From: Oribacterium sp. oral taxon 078 str. F0262
Lineage (GTDB): Bacteria > Bacillota > Clostridia > Lachnospirales > Lachnospiraceae
Direction: 5' to 3'
Length of the DNA: 64,000 nt
Assembly (NCBI RefSeq): GCF_000160135.1
Contig: NZ_GG729934.1
Location: 538,985 to 602,984, forward strand
How positions within the stretch are numbered: position 1 is the first letter of the stretch; every line of letters begins with the position of its first letter. This document shows positions 50,776 to 59,879 of this stretch, piece after piece. The translations under genes and the position numbers were made by a program. Under the pieces are notes generated by a model. The model had not been told where the DNA came from and searched no databases. It saw only the letters and a list, made by a program, of their open reading frames with translations.

Positions 50776-50889
50776 ACCGTCTCCCTCCCGCCGGTCTCCC
50801 TGACCAATGTCCGGGTCCCTCCGGCGATATGAACCCGCATTCTCCCCGCTGACCCGCCGCAAAAAGAAAGAAAGCGGCAGAAGCAACTT

Positions 50890-50941
50890 GATTTTACTTC
50901 ATTCCTATCCTATAATCAAGAAAAATGTAAACGCTTACAAA
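50890..50941. promoter_or_regulatory. Interlocked divergent promoters with LacI-type operator
   Basis: Plus strand: TTGATT (50890-50895), 17 bases, TATAAT (50913-50918) toward the LacI gene. Minus strand: TTGATT (50921-50916), 17 bases, TAAAAT (50898-50893) toward kdgK. Each -35 overlaps the other -10. Immediately right is the palindrome TGTAAACGCTTACA (50928-50941), which fits LacI-family or CcpA sites. It covers the plus-strand start site and abuts the minus-strand -35, so one repressor could switch both directions. Confidence 0.75.
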
Positions 50942-50953
50942 ACAGAGGATAGC

Positions 50954-51994
50954 ATGAACATCTACGATATCTCCAGAGCAGCGGGCGTATCCATCGCCTC
51001 CGTCTCCCGTGTCATAAACGGCGCGCAGAACGTCAGCGAAAAGACAAGGCAGAAGGTCACAGAAGTCATAGAAGAGCTCGGCTACACGCCAAACGTCTAT
51101 GCCAGAGGCCTGGGGCGCGGCTCCATGCAGACGATCGGAATCATGTGCTCGGACTCCGCAGACATCTACTTCGCCCATGCGATCTCCTATCTGGAAACCG
51201 CTCTTCGGAAAAACGGCTATAACTCCATTCTCTGCTGCACCGGGTATGAGCTCCGAAACAAGATGAGCTCCTTCGAGCTCCTCCGCTCCCGGCAGGTGGA
51301 TGCCATCATTCTCGCGGGCTCCCGATATGTGGAGCTGAGAGCGGAGGACAATCAATACATCCTGGACGGTGCGAGAGAGATTCCCGTCATGCTCATAAAC
51401 GGCATCCTGGAGGGCGAGAATATCTACTGCACTCTGAGCGATGACGCCTCAGGCATGAAGCAGGCGGTGAGAAAGCTCCGGGAATCCGGCTGCCGCGAGT
51501 TTATCTATGTCTATTCCTCCGACAGCTACTCCGGCCGGGCAAAGCTTCGGGGACTCCGTATGGGCTGTGCAACGTCCGGCGTAGCGGAGGATGCCCTCCG
51601 CATCGTCCGGGGGAAAAAGGACTTTCAGAGTATTGCCGCTCTCCTGGAAGAGGAATACGAGAAGCGCCCCTTCGACGCCGTCATCGCAAGCTCCGATACC
51701 ACGGGAGTCGGAGCTGTCAAATTCGCAAACCGGCGGGGACTCTCTCTCCCGGATGAGCTCTCCATCCTAAGCTTCAATAATTCCGTCCTCGCGGAATGCT
51801 CCAGCCCGGAGCTAAGCTCTGTCGATCCCCGCTTAAAGGACGTCTGTGAGAAGACGGTCCGGCGCCTTCTGCAGCTTCTCTCTTCCGATGCCAATGGGGC
51901 AGACGGGCGGAGGGATCCGGAAAGGCTTCCCGCGAAAAAGCTTCTCCTCCGCCCGAAAATCGCGGAGAGGCAGACCACCCGCTTCCTCTCCTAG
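50954..51994 (+). CDS. LacI-family transcriptional regulator of hexuronate genes
   Basis: 346 residues. The LacI helix-turn-helix is at the very start (NIYDISRAAGVSIASVSRVI, with hinge region GYTPNVYARGL), followed by a periplasmic-binding-like effector domain (QTIGIMCSDSADIYFAHAI, DAIILAGSRYV, FDAVIASSDTTGVGAVKF). ATG 50954 has CAGAGGATAG upstream. It stands between kdgK (divergent) and uxaC (downstream), so it probably represses both, responding to KDG or a related compound. It also should repress itself through the operator at its start site. Confidence 0.9.
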   Translation: MNIYDISRAAGVSIASVSRVINGAQNVSEKTRQKVTEVIEELGYTPNVYARGLGRGSMQTIGIMCSDSADIYFAHAISYLETALRKNGYNSILCCTGYELRNKMSSFELLRSRQVDAIILAGSRYVELRAEDNQYILDGAREIPVMLINGILEGENIYCTLSDDASGMKQAVRKLRESGCREFIYVYSSDSYSGRAKLRGLRMGCATSGVAEDALRIVRGKKDFQSIAALLEEEYEKRPFDAVIASSDTTGVGAVKFANRRGLSLPDELSILSFNNSVLAECSSPELSSVDPRLKDVCEKTVRRLLQLLSSDANGADGRRDPERLPAKKLLLRPKIAERQTTRFLS

Positions 51995-52178
51995 GAAGAG
52001 CGGCAGAAAGCGGATCTTCCGAAAAAAAGCTCCGCCTTTTAGCTGGAGAGAGCATCCTTTTACGGCAGAGCGGTCCGGATCCAGGCCGCATGCCGTAAGA
52101 CAATGTACTTCAAGTTCAGGGGCAGAAGCTCAGAGGCAGACTTTTGACAGTAGCAGCAAGGATCACAGGAGGAAACAG

Positions 52179-53594
52179 ATGAAAGCATTTATGGACAGGG
52201 ATTTTCTTCTCTCTACGGACACGGCGAAGCGGCTCTACCGGGATCACGCAGAAAATGCGCCGATCCTGGACTATCACTGCCATATCAACCCGCAGGAAAT
52301 CGCGGAGGACCGACGCTTCGAAAACATCTTTCAGGTCTGGCTCGGCGGAGACCACTATAAGTGGAGGCAGATGCGAATTAACGGCATTCCGGAGGAGTAT
52401 ATCACAGGAAACCGGCCGGAACGGGAAAAATTCCAGAAATGGGCGGAGACGCTCCCGAAGCTGATCGGGAATCCGCTCTATCACTGGTCCCACCTGGAGC
52501 TTCGGAAATATTTCGGATATCAGGGCTATCTGAACGGAGATACCGCGGAGGAGGTCTGGCAGCTTTGCAATGAAAAGCTGAGAAGCCCCTCTATGTCCGT
52601 CCGGAATATCATAAAGGCCTCCAATGTCCGTCTGATCTGCACTACGGATGATCCCATCGACAGTCTGGAATGGCACAAAAAAATCGCGGAGGACCCCGAT
52701 TTCGAGGTGCAGGTCCTCCCCGCTTTCCGTCCGGACAAAGTCACCAATATTGAGAAGGAAGAGTATCCGGAATATCTCCGAAAGCTCTCTGCCTGCTCCG
52801 GGATCGAGATAAGGGATTTTCGAAGCCTGAAGGAAGCACTTTGCCGGCGTCTCGACTACTTCCAGTCCCTGGGCTGCGTGGTCACGGATCACGCCCTACG
52901 CTATATCATGTTCTCCCCGGCCTCGGAGTCGGAGCTGGATGAGATCGTAAAAAAGCGGCTCCGGGGAGAGCAGCTCAGCGCCGCAGAGGCCGCGGCCTAT
53001 CGGACCGGCGAGATCCTCTTCCTCGCGAGGGAATATAATAAAAGGAACATGGTCTTTCAGATCCACTTCGGCTGCATCCGCGACAATAACGCAGCGATGT
53101 ATGAAAAACTCGGCGCGGACAGCGGCTTCGATTCGGCCGATAACTACGCCCCCGCTGATCAGATGGCAGCGCTTTTAAACGGGCTCTCCCGGACAGCCGA
53201 AATTCCAAAAACCATACTCTACTCCCTGAATCCCTGCGACAATGCGGTGATCAGCAGTCTCTGCGGCTGCTTCTGTGAAGCCCCCGTGAAAAACCGCGTC
53301 ACGCAGGGCGCCGCCTGGTGGTTCAATGATCACAAGGAGGGAATGAGCGCGCAGCTCAAGGACTACGCGAATCTCTCCGCCCTCGGAAACTTCAACGGCA
53401 TGCTGACGGACTCCCGTTCCTTCCTCTCCTACACAAGGCATGATTACTTCCGCCGCATTCTCTGTGAACTCCTGGGAGGCTGGGTGGAAAACGGAGAATA
53501 TCCGGACGATGAAAGGGCTCTCTCCGATATCCTCCGGGGGATCTGCTTCAATAACGCGGTCCGCTACTTTGATTTCCGGCTCTCAGAGTATTGA
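52179..53594 (+). CDS. uxaC: Glucuronate/galacturonate isomerase
   Basis: 471 residues, full length. UxaC interconverts glucuronate and fructuronate, or galacturonate and tagaturonate. The amidohydrolase-fold signature APILDYHCHINPQEIAEDR carries two metal-binding His. WSHLELRKYFGY, CTTDDPIDSLEWH, LPAFRPDK and VFQIHFGCIRDNN are typical. ATG 52179 has AGGAGGAAACAG. The open frame continues upstream to 51846 in another frame of the LacI gene and is not coding. uxuA/uxaA and other steps are not in the window. Confidence 0.95.
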   Translation: MKAFMDRDFLLSTDTAKRLYRDHAENAPILDYHCHINPQEIAEDRRFENIFQVWLGGDHYKWRQMRINGIPEEYITGNRPEREKFQKWAETLPKLIGNPLYHWSHLELRKYFGYQGYLNGDTAEEVWQLCNEKLRSPSMSVRNIIKASNVRLICTTDDPIDSLEWHKKIAEDPDFEVQVLPAFRPDKVTNIEKEEYPEYLRKLSACSGIEIRDFRSLKEALCRRLDYFQSLGCVVTDHALRYIMFSPASESELDEIVKKRLRGEQLSAAEAAAYRTGEILFLAREYNKRNMVFQIHFGCIRDNNAAMYEKLGADSGFDSADNYAPADQMAALLNGLSRTAEIPKTILYSLNPCDNAVISSLCGCFCEAPVKNRVTQGAAWWFNDHKEGMSAQLKDYANLSALGNFNGMLTDSRSFLSYTRHDYFRRILCELLGGWVENGEYPDDERALSDILRGICFNNAVRYFDFRLSEY

Positions 53595-53621
53595 TCCCGT
53601 CCCGTCCTCCCGGCTCTCCCT

Positions 53622-55106
53622 TCAGCAGTTCCCCCGGAGGATCCCGCTCTCGATCTCATGCTTTACGGCCCGGATCCTCGCTCCCTTCGCAAAAATCGTG
53701 AGCTCCCCTGCCTCCGCCGGACAGTCATAGAGGGTCCCGCTCAGAACGGATTCTCCCCCATTCAGAAAAATCTCAAAGGAGAAGCGATCGAGAAGGAGGC
53801 GGAGACTCGCCTCCTTCTCCCGCTTCGGAAGGAGAACCTCCCGGTACTCACAGATCGAGGCCGCGCGGCCTGCGGCCCTTCGGTCCAGGATCAGCCGACC
53901 CTCGGCCGGTCGATAGGAAAGAGTCGTGAAAATATTCCCCCTTTTCGCAAAGCAAAGCCGCAGCTCGCAAAAATCCTCCCTCTCTGCCTTAAGCTCCAAG
54001 GAAAGATCCATCGTCCGTCCATGGAGCTCCGGAATGGACCTCTCTGAGTCGGCGCAGAGGTCGAGCTCCGTGCTCTCTCCGTAGAGCGACGAGATCTCCC
54101 GGATCGGGCTTTGAAAAAGTCTTCCTCCCCGGATGGAAAGCTCCCTCGGAAAGCACATCTGTCCGTACCATCCCGCCCCCTCCGGCGCGAGATTTCCGCT
54201 CTCCGGGGCCTGCATCCATGCGATCAGTATCCTTCTCCCGTCCGGACTTAACATCGTCTGCGGAGCGTAAAAATCAAAGCCGAGGTCCAGAGCCTGTACC
54301 CTTTTCTCCCGAAGATCCGGCTCTCCGCCGAGATCCTTCCCGAGAAAGGCGAGACTGCAAAAGCCATTTCTGAACTCCGGCGAAAGGGCCTTCATCGCTA
54401 TGGCGGAGACAAAGAGGACGGAATGATCGTCCAGGCGGAAGAAATCCGGACACTCCCACATCCTCCCGAATCTCCCGTCATTTTTCTTAAGGAGCTTCAC
54501 GAAATCCCAATGAAGGAGATCCGAAGAACGGTAGAGAAGGACCGCCCCCAGACCATCCTCAAAGCGGGAGGAGAGCACGGAATAGAAATACTCCCCCTCC
54601 CTCCAGATCTTGGGATCCCGGAAATCGGAGAGGGAAAAGCCCTCCGGAAGCCCTTCCTCGGAGATCACCGGATTTCCCTCCTCCTTCACAAGCTCCCTCT
54701 CTATGAGGCGTGCGATGCACTGCGTCTCCCGGACGATCTCCTCTCGTCCGTCCGGAATGATTCTGTGGGCCGTATACATGAACACAGGATTTCCCTCCCG
54801 GTCCAGGGCGGCGCTCCCGGAAAAGCAGCCGCTCTCATAGGCTTCATCCGGCGCCATAGCCGCTCTCTCAAAGCTCCAGTGAATGAGATCCGGAGAGCTC
54901 CACTCCCCCCAGTGCATTCTGTCCCAGTGTGTGCTGTAGGGATTGTATTGATAGAACAGGTGGTACCTTCCCCCATAGAAGGAAAAGCCATTCGGATCAT
55001 TCAGCCAGCCCGTCCGCGCCGTGAGATGATAGAGAGGCCGCTCCTCCGCCGCGATCTTCCGCTCCATCCTCTCCTCATATTCTCTTGCCTCCTCTAAATA
55101 TGACAT
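53622..55106 (-). CDS. scrB-like: Glycoside hydrolase family 32 (sucrose-6-phosphate hydrolase / fructanase)
   Basis: 494 residues. GH32 five-bladed propeller with nucleophile Asp37 in WLNDPNG, transition-state Asp in FRDPKIW and acid/base Glu in WECPDFF. A C-terminal beta-sandwich follows (about 360-494). No signal peptide, so it acts in the cytoplasm on imported sucrose or short fructans. An ABC importer lies in the same operon rather than a PTS, which favours unphosphorylated substrate. ATG 55106 has GGAGGAGG and is two bases after the LacI gene stop. Confidence 0.92.
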   Translation of the reverse strand: MSYLEEAREYEERMERKIAAEERPLYHLTARTGWLNDPNGFSFYGGRYHLFYQYNPYSTHWDRMHWGEWSSPDLIHWSFERAAMAPDEAYESGCFSGSAALDREGNPVFMYTAHRIIPDGREEIVRETQCIARLIERELVKEEGNPVISEEGLPEGFSLSDFRDPKIWREGEYFYSVLSSRFEDGLGAVLLYRSSDLLHWDFVKLLKKNDGRFGRMWECPDFFRLDDHSVLFVSAIAMKALSPEFRNGFCSLAFLGKDLGGEPDLREKRVQALDLGFDFYAPQTMLSPDGRRILIAWMQAPESGNLAPEGAGWYGQMCFPRELSIRGGRLFQSPIREISSLYGESTELDLCADSERSIPELHGRTMDLSLELKAEREDFCELRLCFAKRGNIFTTLSYRPAEGRLILDRRAAGRAASICEYREVLLPKREKEASLRLLLDRFSFEIFLNGGESVLSGTLYDCPAEAGELTIFAKGARIRAVKHEIESGILRGNC

Positions 55107-55108
55107 TC

Positions 55109-56116
55109 TCAGCCGCTCCTCCTCCCGCTGTGTCCCGTCGTCATCCCTCTCCGAAGCCTGAGCCCCAGCACAATCTTATCCCTTCGGAGTTTTTTCCCCT
55201 CGATTCTTCTCAGAAGAAGCTTTACGCCGGCTTCCGCGAGCTTCTCAATCGGCTGCACGAGAGCCGTGACCGAGGGATAGGCGGTGTTCAGCGCCTTTGT
55301 CCCATCATAGGCCACCAGTCTGAGCTCCTCCGGGATCCTCCTCCTCCGCATAAGCGCCGCTCTCATACAGTGCAAAACGATTCCATCCGTCCCGAAGATC
55401 CCATCGACATCCGGATGCTCCGAAAGTGCCTTCTCCGCGATCCCGGCGTAATAATCCTCCCGGAACTCGTTCCACTCGAGATAGACATTGCGGCATTCTG
55501 CCCCGGCTGAGCGAACGCTCTCCTCAAAAGCACGGTGCCTCTCCATAAAGGAGAAGCGCCCCGCCTCCTCGGCATCCCGAAACTGAAGAAGCCTGCGGCA
55601 GCCGGCCTGAAGCAGCTCCTCCGCCGCAAGCCTCCCTCCCCTCTCATGATCCACCGTGACTATCGGAATCTCTCCCTCGTGGTAGAACATATCGAAGGAG
55701 ACGATCGGCTTATGGGAGCGGAAATACTGCTCATGCTTTAAGGAATGCGTGGCCGTCAGGACGCCGTCCACGATATTTCGATCCAGCATGGAGAGATACT
55801 CCTCCTCATTCGTGCTCTGGCGGACCGCATTGCAGATCATCGTCTTATAGCCCTGCACCATAAGCCTTTGCTCCACCGCGCAGGCAAGCTCCGCGAAGAA
55901 GGGGTAGGAGAGATCCGGTACGATCAGGGCAATGATCCTCGATCGGTTCTGAAGGAGATTTCTCGCGAGTTCATTCGGCGTATAGGAAAGCTCCGCCACC
56001 GCCCTCTCCACCCTGTCCCTCGTCTTAGAGGAGACGTAGCCGCTCCCATTGATCACCCGGGACACCGTTCCGGTCCCCACTCCCGCAAGCCTCGCAACAT
56101 CCTGTATCCCTGCCAT
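55109..56116 (-). CDS. LacI-family regulator of the sucrose/fructan locus
   Basis: 335 residues. N-terminal helix-turn-helix GIQDVARLAGVGTGTVSRVI with hinge YTPNELARNLLQN, then effector domain (IIALIVPDLSYPFFAELACA, HERGGRLAAEELLQAG, DGIFGTDGIVLHCM). It is encoded between the ABC permeases and the GH32 gene, hence a ScrR-like role. Two tandem inverted repeats upstream of the SBP gene are candidate operators. ATG 56116 chosen because the domain begins there. Confidence 0.9.
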   Translation of the reverse strand: MAGIQDVARLAGVGTGTVSRVINGSGYVSSKTRDRVERAVAELSYTPNELARNLLQNRSRIIALIVPDLSYPFFAELACAVEQRLMVQGYKTMICNAVRQSTNEEEYLSMLDRNIVDGVLTATHSLKHEQYFRSHKPIVSFDMFYHEGEIPIVTVDHERGGRLAAEELLQAGCRRLLQFRDAEEAGRFSFMERHRAFEESVRSAGAECRNVYLEWNEFREDYYAGIAEKALSEHPDVDGIFGTDGIVLHCMRAALMRRRRIPEELRLVAYDGTKALNTAYPSVTALVQPIEKLAEAGVKLLLRRIEGKKLRRDKIVLGLRLRRGMTTGHSGRRSG

Positions 56117-56321
56117 CTCTTCTCCCGCCTGAAAATAAGCGCTGAGCCGGGCTCTGTCTGCCTTCACAGCGCCTGCTCCTTCTCCCTTCTGCACCCTCGC
56201 AGAATTCCGTCACGCTTTCTCGCGAAGATAAAGCACGGAGAATGAGTTTTTCATGCCGAAAATCACAATACGGTTCTGCTGAAATCATAGCACAGTATTC
56301 GGAAAATGACAGCATCTATCT

Positions 56322-57167
56322 CTAGCCCTTGATCCCGGTGGAGGCGATGCCCTCCACATAGTATTTCTGCATGAAAATGTAGATGAGAAGCATGGGAACA
56401 GAGGCGAGCGTCAGGGCGGCCATGATGGAACCATAGTGGATCGGCTGTGTGCCGAAGAAGGTCTGAATCGCAAGCTGCACCGTCCTTTTATCCTCTCCGG
56501 TCGTGATCAGGAAGGGCCACATGAAATCGTTCCAGCGCGCCACGAAATCCAGGATAAATACCGTGGCGAGGACCGTCTTTGCCAGCGGAAGAACAATCCG
56601 GAAATAGCAGCGGATCTCCCCGCAGCCGTCGATCCTCGCGGCCTCGATCAGCTCATCCGGAATATCCAGAAAGTAGGAATAGAACATGTAGATCGAAAAG
56701 CAGTTCATCATAAAGGGGAGAGCCAGTCCCGGAAGCGTATTCCCGAGACCAAAGCGGGAAACCTCGATGTAAAGCGGAAGAAGTATGGCCTCCACCGGCA
56801 TGGACATCAGCGCGATGACCAGGGTGAGGATCGGCCCCCTGCCCCGGAAATCAAGCTTCGCAAGGGCATAACCGCACATAGAGCCGAAAAGGAGATCTCC
56901 GAGAAGGACGATCGCGATATACGAAAAGGTATTTCCTAGAATCTGCGGGATATTCAGACGGCGGAAAACCTCGATATAATTTGCCAGACTGAAATGCTCC
57001 GGGATAAAGGTCCGGATGGAGTTGATATTGGAAAAGATAGCGAGCTCCGGCTTGAAGGATGCCGCGACCATCCATAGAAGCGGCGAGACGAAGACCAGTC
57101 CGATCAGCGAATTTCCGAGATAAAAGCCGAGGTCCCTCAGTCTCTTATGATTCTTTTTGCTTTTCAT
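56322..57167 (-). CDS. CUT1 sugar ABC transporter permease, MalG type
   Basis: 281 residues, six membrane segments. The EAA loop for the ATPase is EAARIDGCGEIRCYFRIVLP, and the C-terminus is the usual YVEGIASTGIKG. It pairs with the MalF-type protein just upstream (9-base gap) and imports a sugar, probably sucrose or a fructo-oligosaccharide by context. No ATPase gene in the operon. Confidence 0.92.
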   Translation of the reverse strand: MKSKKNHKRLRDLGFYLGNSLIGLVFVSPLLWMVAASFKPELAIFSNINSIRTFIPEHFSLANYIEVFRRLNIPQILGNTFSYIAIVLLGDLLFGSMCGYALAKLDFRGRGPILTLVIALMSMPVEAILLPLYIEVSRFGLGNTLPGLALPFMMNCFSIYMFYSYFLDIPDELIEAARIDGCGEIRCYFRIVLPLAKTVLATVFILDFVARWNDFMWPFLITTGEDKRTVQLAIQTFFGTQPIHYGSIMAALTLASVPMLLIYIFMQKYYVEGIASTGIKG

Positions 57168-57176
57168 AGCGCCACC

Positions 57177-58067
57177 TCAGTTAGTGCGGGTCAGCTTCTT
57201 CACAAGAAGAGACATCGTGACCACAATCAGGAAAAAGATTGCCGCGACAGAGCAGGCATAGCCGAAATTCCCCTTCTGAAAGCCCTGCTCATAGATAAAA
57301 TAGACCAGCGTCTTCGTCCGGTTCTGCGGCCCTCCCTTTGTCATGATATAGGGCTGCGTAAAGAGCTTCATGGCCTGAATCAGCGTAATCATGAAGACAT
57401 ATTTTATCGTATTTTTAAGTCCCGGGAGCGTGATATACCAAAACTGCTCCAGCCTGTTCGCTCCGTCCGCAGAGGCCGCCTCATACTGCTCCGCCGGGAT
57501 CCCGTTCAGCCCCGCGAGAAAGATCATCATCTGATATCCCGCGCCCTGCCAGGCGGACATGAAAATGATGGAATTCATCGCCGTCTTCGGATCATTCAGG
57601 AAGTCGATCGGTCCGATGTGAAAGTGCTGCAAAAGCGCATTGATCAGCCCGGTGCTCGCATTGGAATTATAGAGGATGACCCAGAGTATCGCGATGACGA
57701 CCATGGAGGTCAGCTGAGGGCTGAAATACATGGTCCGGAAGATCGAGACACCGCGCCTCCTCGAATGGACGAGGAGGGCGAGTCCCAGCGCGAGCGCACA
57801 CTGAAAGGGCACGACAAGCAGCGTGAAATAAACCGAGTTCCTAAGTGCCGCCCAGAAATTCCGGTCCCTGAACAGCTTCTGATAGTTCCGAAAGCCGTTG
57901 AAGAGAATGTTGTCGGGCCTCATGACCTGATAGGTGAAGAAGGAAAAATAGATCGTTCCGAGAATCGGCACAATCAGGAAAAGAAACAACAGGAAAACAG
58001 CGGGGGCGGACAGGATCACACCGCTCAGAGAATTTCCGCCTCTTCCGCAGTTCGCAGCAGCTCTCAT
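57177..58067 (-). CDS. CUT1 sugar ABC transporter permease, MalF type
   Basis: 296 residues with six membrane segments (SAPAVFLLFLFLIVPILGTIYF at the start). The EAA loop reads YEAASADGANRLEQFWYITLP. Short MalF proteins of this size are standard in Firmicutes. Located between the SBP gene and the MalG-type gene. Confidence 0.92.
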   Translation of the reverse strand: MRAAANCGRGGNSLSGVILSAPAVFLLFLFLIVPILGTIYFSFFTYQVMRPDNILFNGFRNYQKLFRDRNFWAALRNSVYFTLLVVPFQCALALGLALLVHSRRRGVSIFRTMYFSPQLTSMVVIAILWVILYNSNASTGLINALLQHFHIGPIDFLNDPKTAMNSIIFMSAWQGAGYQMMIFLAGLNGIPAEQYEAASADGANRLEQFWYITLPGLKNTIKYVFMITLIQAMKLFTQPYIMTKGGPQNRTKTLVYFIYEQGFQKGNFGYACSVAAIFFLIVVTMSLLVKKLTRTN

Positions 58068-58195
58068 ACTCTACCTCTCATTTCTGTCTTCGGAAGCGCT
58101 GCACCTCTCTCCGCTTCCCGCAGTCCCAGTCCATTTCTATCCATCATTTCTAAATTTCTCATCGGGCATCATTTCTTCAGACATCATTTCGGACA

Positions 58196-59543
58196 TCATT
58201 TCTTATAGTAGGTATCGTAGTCTTCCTTGAAATCTGCCGCCACAGTGTCCAGCTCCTTCTTCGGATCCGTGCCGGAAAAGACATTCAGGATCGCCGTCGA
58301 GAAGCCCTGAGACAGTACGGAATAGGACGGCGTTCTGGGCCGGGCTACACCGGTATTCTGAAGCTGCCAGAGGAAGAGTGCTCTCGCTCCCTCCTTCCAG
58401 CCCTCCATATGCTCATAGGCAGAAGTTCTGGAGGTCGGCTTGGAGATCGTATCGGCGTAGGACGCGATGTTCTCCGTGTTCATGAACCACTTCAGGACCT
58501 CCTTTGCCGCCTCCGGATTTTTGCTGTCCTTTGTGATGGCGGCGGACCAGTCCCCGGTGGGGGATACCGCTTTCCCGTCATTGGAGACCGGGTAATAGCT
58601 GACACCCCAGTTCAGATTCGATTTCTCAAGATCCTGAACATTCCAGGAGCCTCCGAGCAGTGTCGCCGCCTTGCCGTTTAAGAATTCATCCTTCACCGGA
58701 TCGATATTGGCATAGCCGTTCTTGATGAAGCGGTTCAGATATTCCATGGTCTTTACGGAGGCCTCACTGTTCACATAGCCGTCCGCAGAGCTTCCGTCTT
58801 TATTCACAAATTCCGCTCCGGCCTCCAGGAAGAAGGGCTCAAGAGCGTAGATCAGCCCCTCCCCCTTATCCATGATGATATTCGTTCCGACATGATCCTT
58901 CGTCGTGAGCTTCTCCGCATTCTCATAGAACTGATCCCAGGTCCAGGCCTGATGGATATCCGTGTCCGAGGGATAGGGGATCCCGGCCTCATCGAGATAG
59001 TCCTTAATTGTAATAGAGAGCGACCGAGGACTCCGTCGGTCCCATCGCATACATATGCCCGTTGTAGCTGTCCTGCTGCACGGTGCTGGCGACAAAATCC
59101 TTCTTGTCCTCCTCCGTCCAGACGTCATCGATCGGGATGATGGTCTGATTCTCCGCGTAATAGGAGATCGTGGGGCCATCGACAAAGAGAATGTCCGGAA
59201 GATCCCCGGAGGTCATCGCCGTGGTGATCTTATTCTCATAAGCATAGGAATCGGAGCGGTCAATCGCCTCCCTCTTCACCTGGATGTCCGGATGCTCCTT
59301 ATTCCACTGGTCGATATGCTCCGTCCACCACTGCTCGATCACCGCAAGATCCGTGGGGCTCCAGATCGTCACTGTGGCCGCGGCGCCGTTCTTTGCGTTC
59401 TCTTCCTTCGCAGCAGTGCTCTCCCCGCTCTTCTCTCCTCCCGATGCGGAGCTTCCCTCTCCCGTCTTCGCTCCGCCGCCGCAGGCGCTCAGAGACAAAA
59501 GAAGAGCAGCGCTGAGAAGCAGTGAAATCGCTCTTTTTTTCAT
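58196..59543 (-). pseudogene. Sugar-binding lipoprotein of the CUT1 system, broken by a one-base frameshift
   Basis: Start ATG 59543 with AAAGGAGG, signal peptide and lipobox SLSAC. The first frame runs ATVTIWSPTDLAV to SSVALYYN and stops at TAA 59004. The remainder (KDYLDEAGIPYPSDTDIHQA onward, to YDTYYKK at 58196) continues in a different frame. One extra T in AATTAAGG explains it: removing it gives YYN-KDYLDEAG, a normal SBP sequence of about 448 residues. Possible causes are a real mutation or an assembly error. If real, the importer would lack its binding protein. Confidence 0.88.
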
Positions 59544-59585
59544 AAATTCCTCCTTTAAAACCCAAATACTCCTTCTCTGCATCTG

Positions 59586-59616
59586 TGGAACCCGTTCCAT
59601 GTGGAAAGGTTTCCAC
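59586..59616 (-). promoter_or_regulatory. Two tandem LacI-type operator candidates
   Basis: TGGAAC-CC-GTTCCA (59586-59599) and GTGGAAA-GG-TTTCCAC (59601-59616) are inverted repeats whose centres are 16 bases apart, 45 bases or so before the SBP start. Size and form suit a LacI-family dimer site. Confidence 0.5.
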
Positions 59617-59683
59617 TTTTTCACAAAAAAACCACCGCTCCCGCGCCCCGTCAATAGCCGGCATATATTTTCGTTATTTCCAT

Positions 59684-59734
59684 GAATCCGGCGGGACTTT
59701 CTTGTGCAATTTTCCAAAAAATCCCGCCGGATTC
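59684..59734. repeat. Inverted repeat, 13-bp arms, in the SBP upstream region
   Basis: GAATCCGGCGGGA (59684-59696) and TCCCGCCGGATTC (59722-59734) pair perfectly over a 25-base loop with an A/T-rich part. It could terminate the upstream SseB-like gene, although the T-run lies in the loop, or be a protein site. Confidence 0.5.
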
Positions 59735-59879
59735 CGCCCCTGTCCGATTCTGATCCCAGCCTCAGAAAAGCTCATCTCCGATCGCGGGATAAAGTCCTCC
59801 CCCCCCCCTCGCAGAAGCACATCTCCCGACCGCACAGGCGGCACTCTCCTCCTTCTTCCTTCCCCCGCCGCGACTGCTG

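Larger units (their letters stand above)
59544..59879. other. Control region upstream of the SBP gene
   Basis: 336 bases with two candidate operators (59586-59616), a long inverted repeat (59684-59734) and a run of ten or so C near 59800. No gene is seen. A weak TTGACG on the minus strand near 59648-59653 has no good -10. Confidence 0.5.

Noticed and set aside
51846-52178. N-terminal extension of uxaC
   Set aside because: The frame runs through the end of the LacI gene; ATG 52179 has a textbook ribosome binding site and matches the family start.
59800-59812. Poly-C tract as phase-variable promoter switch
   Set aside because: The run lies more than 250 bases from the SBP start with no promoter beside it; length may simply be a sequencing artefact.
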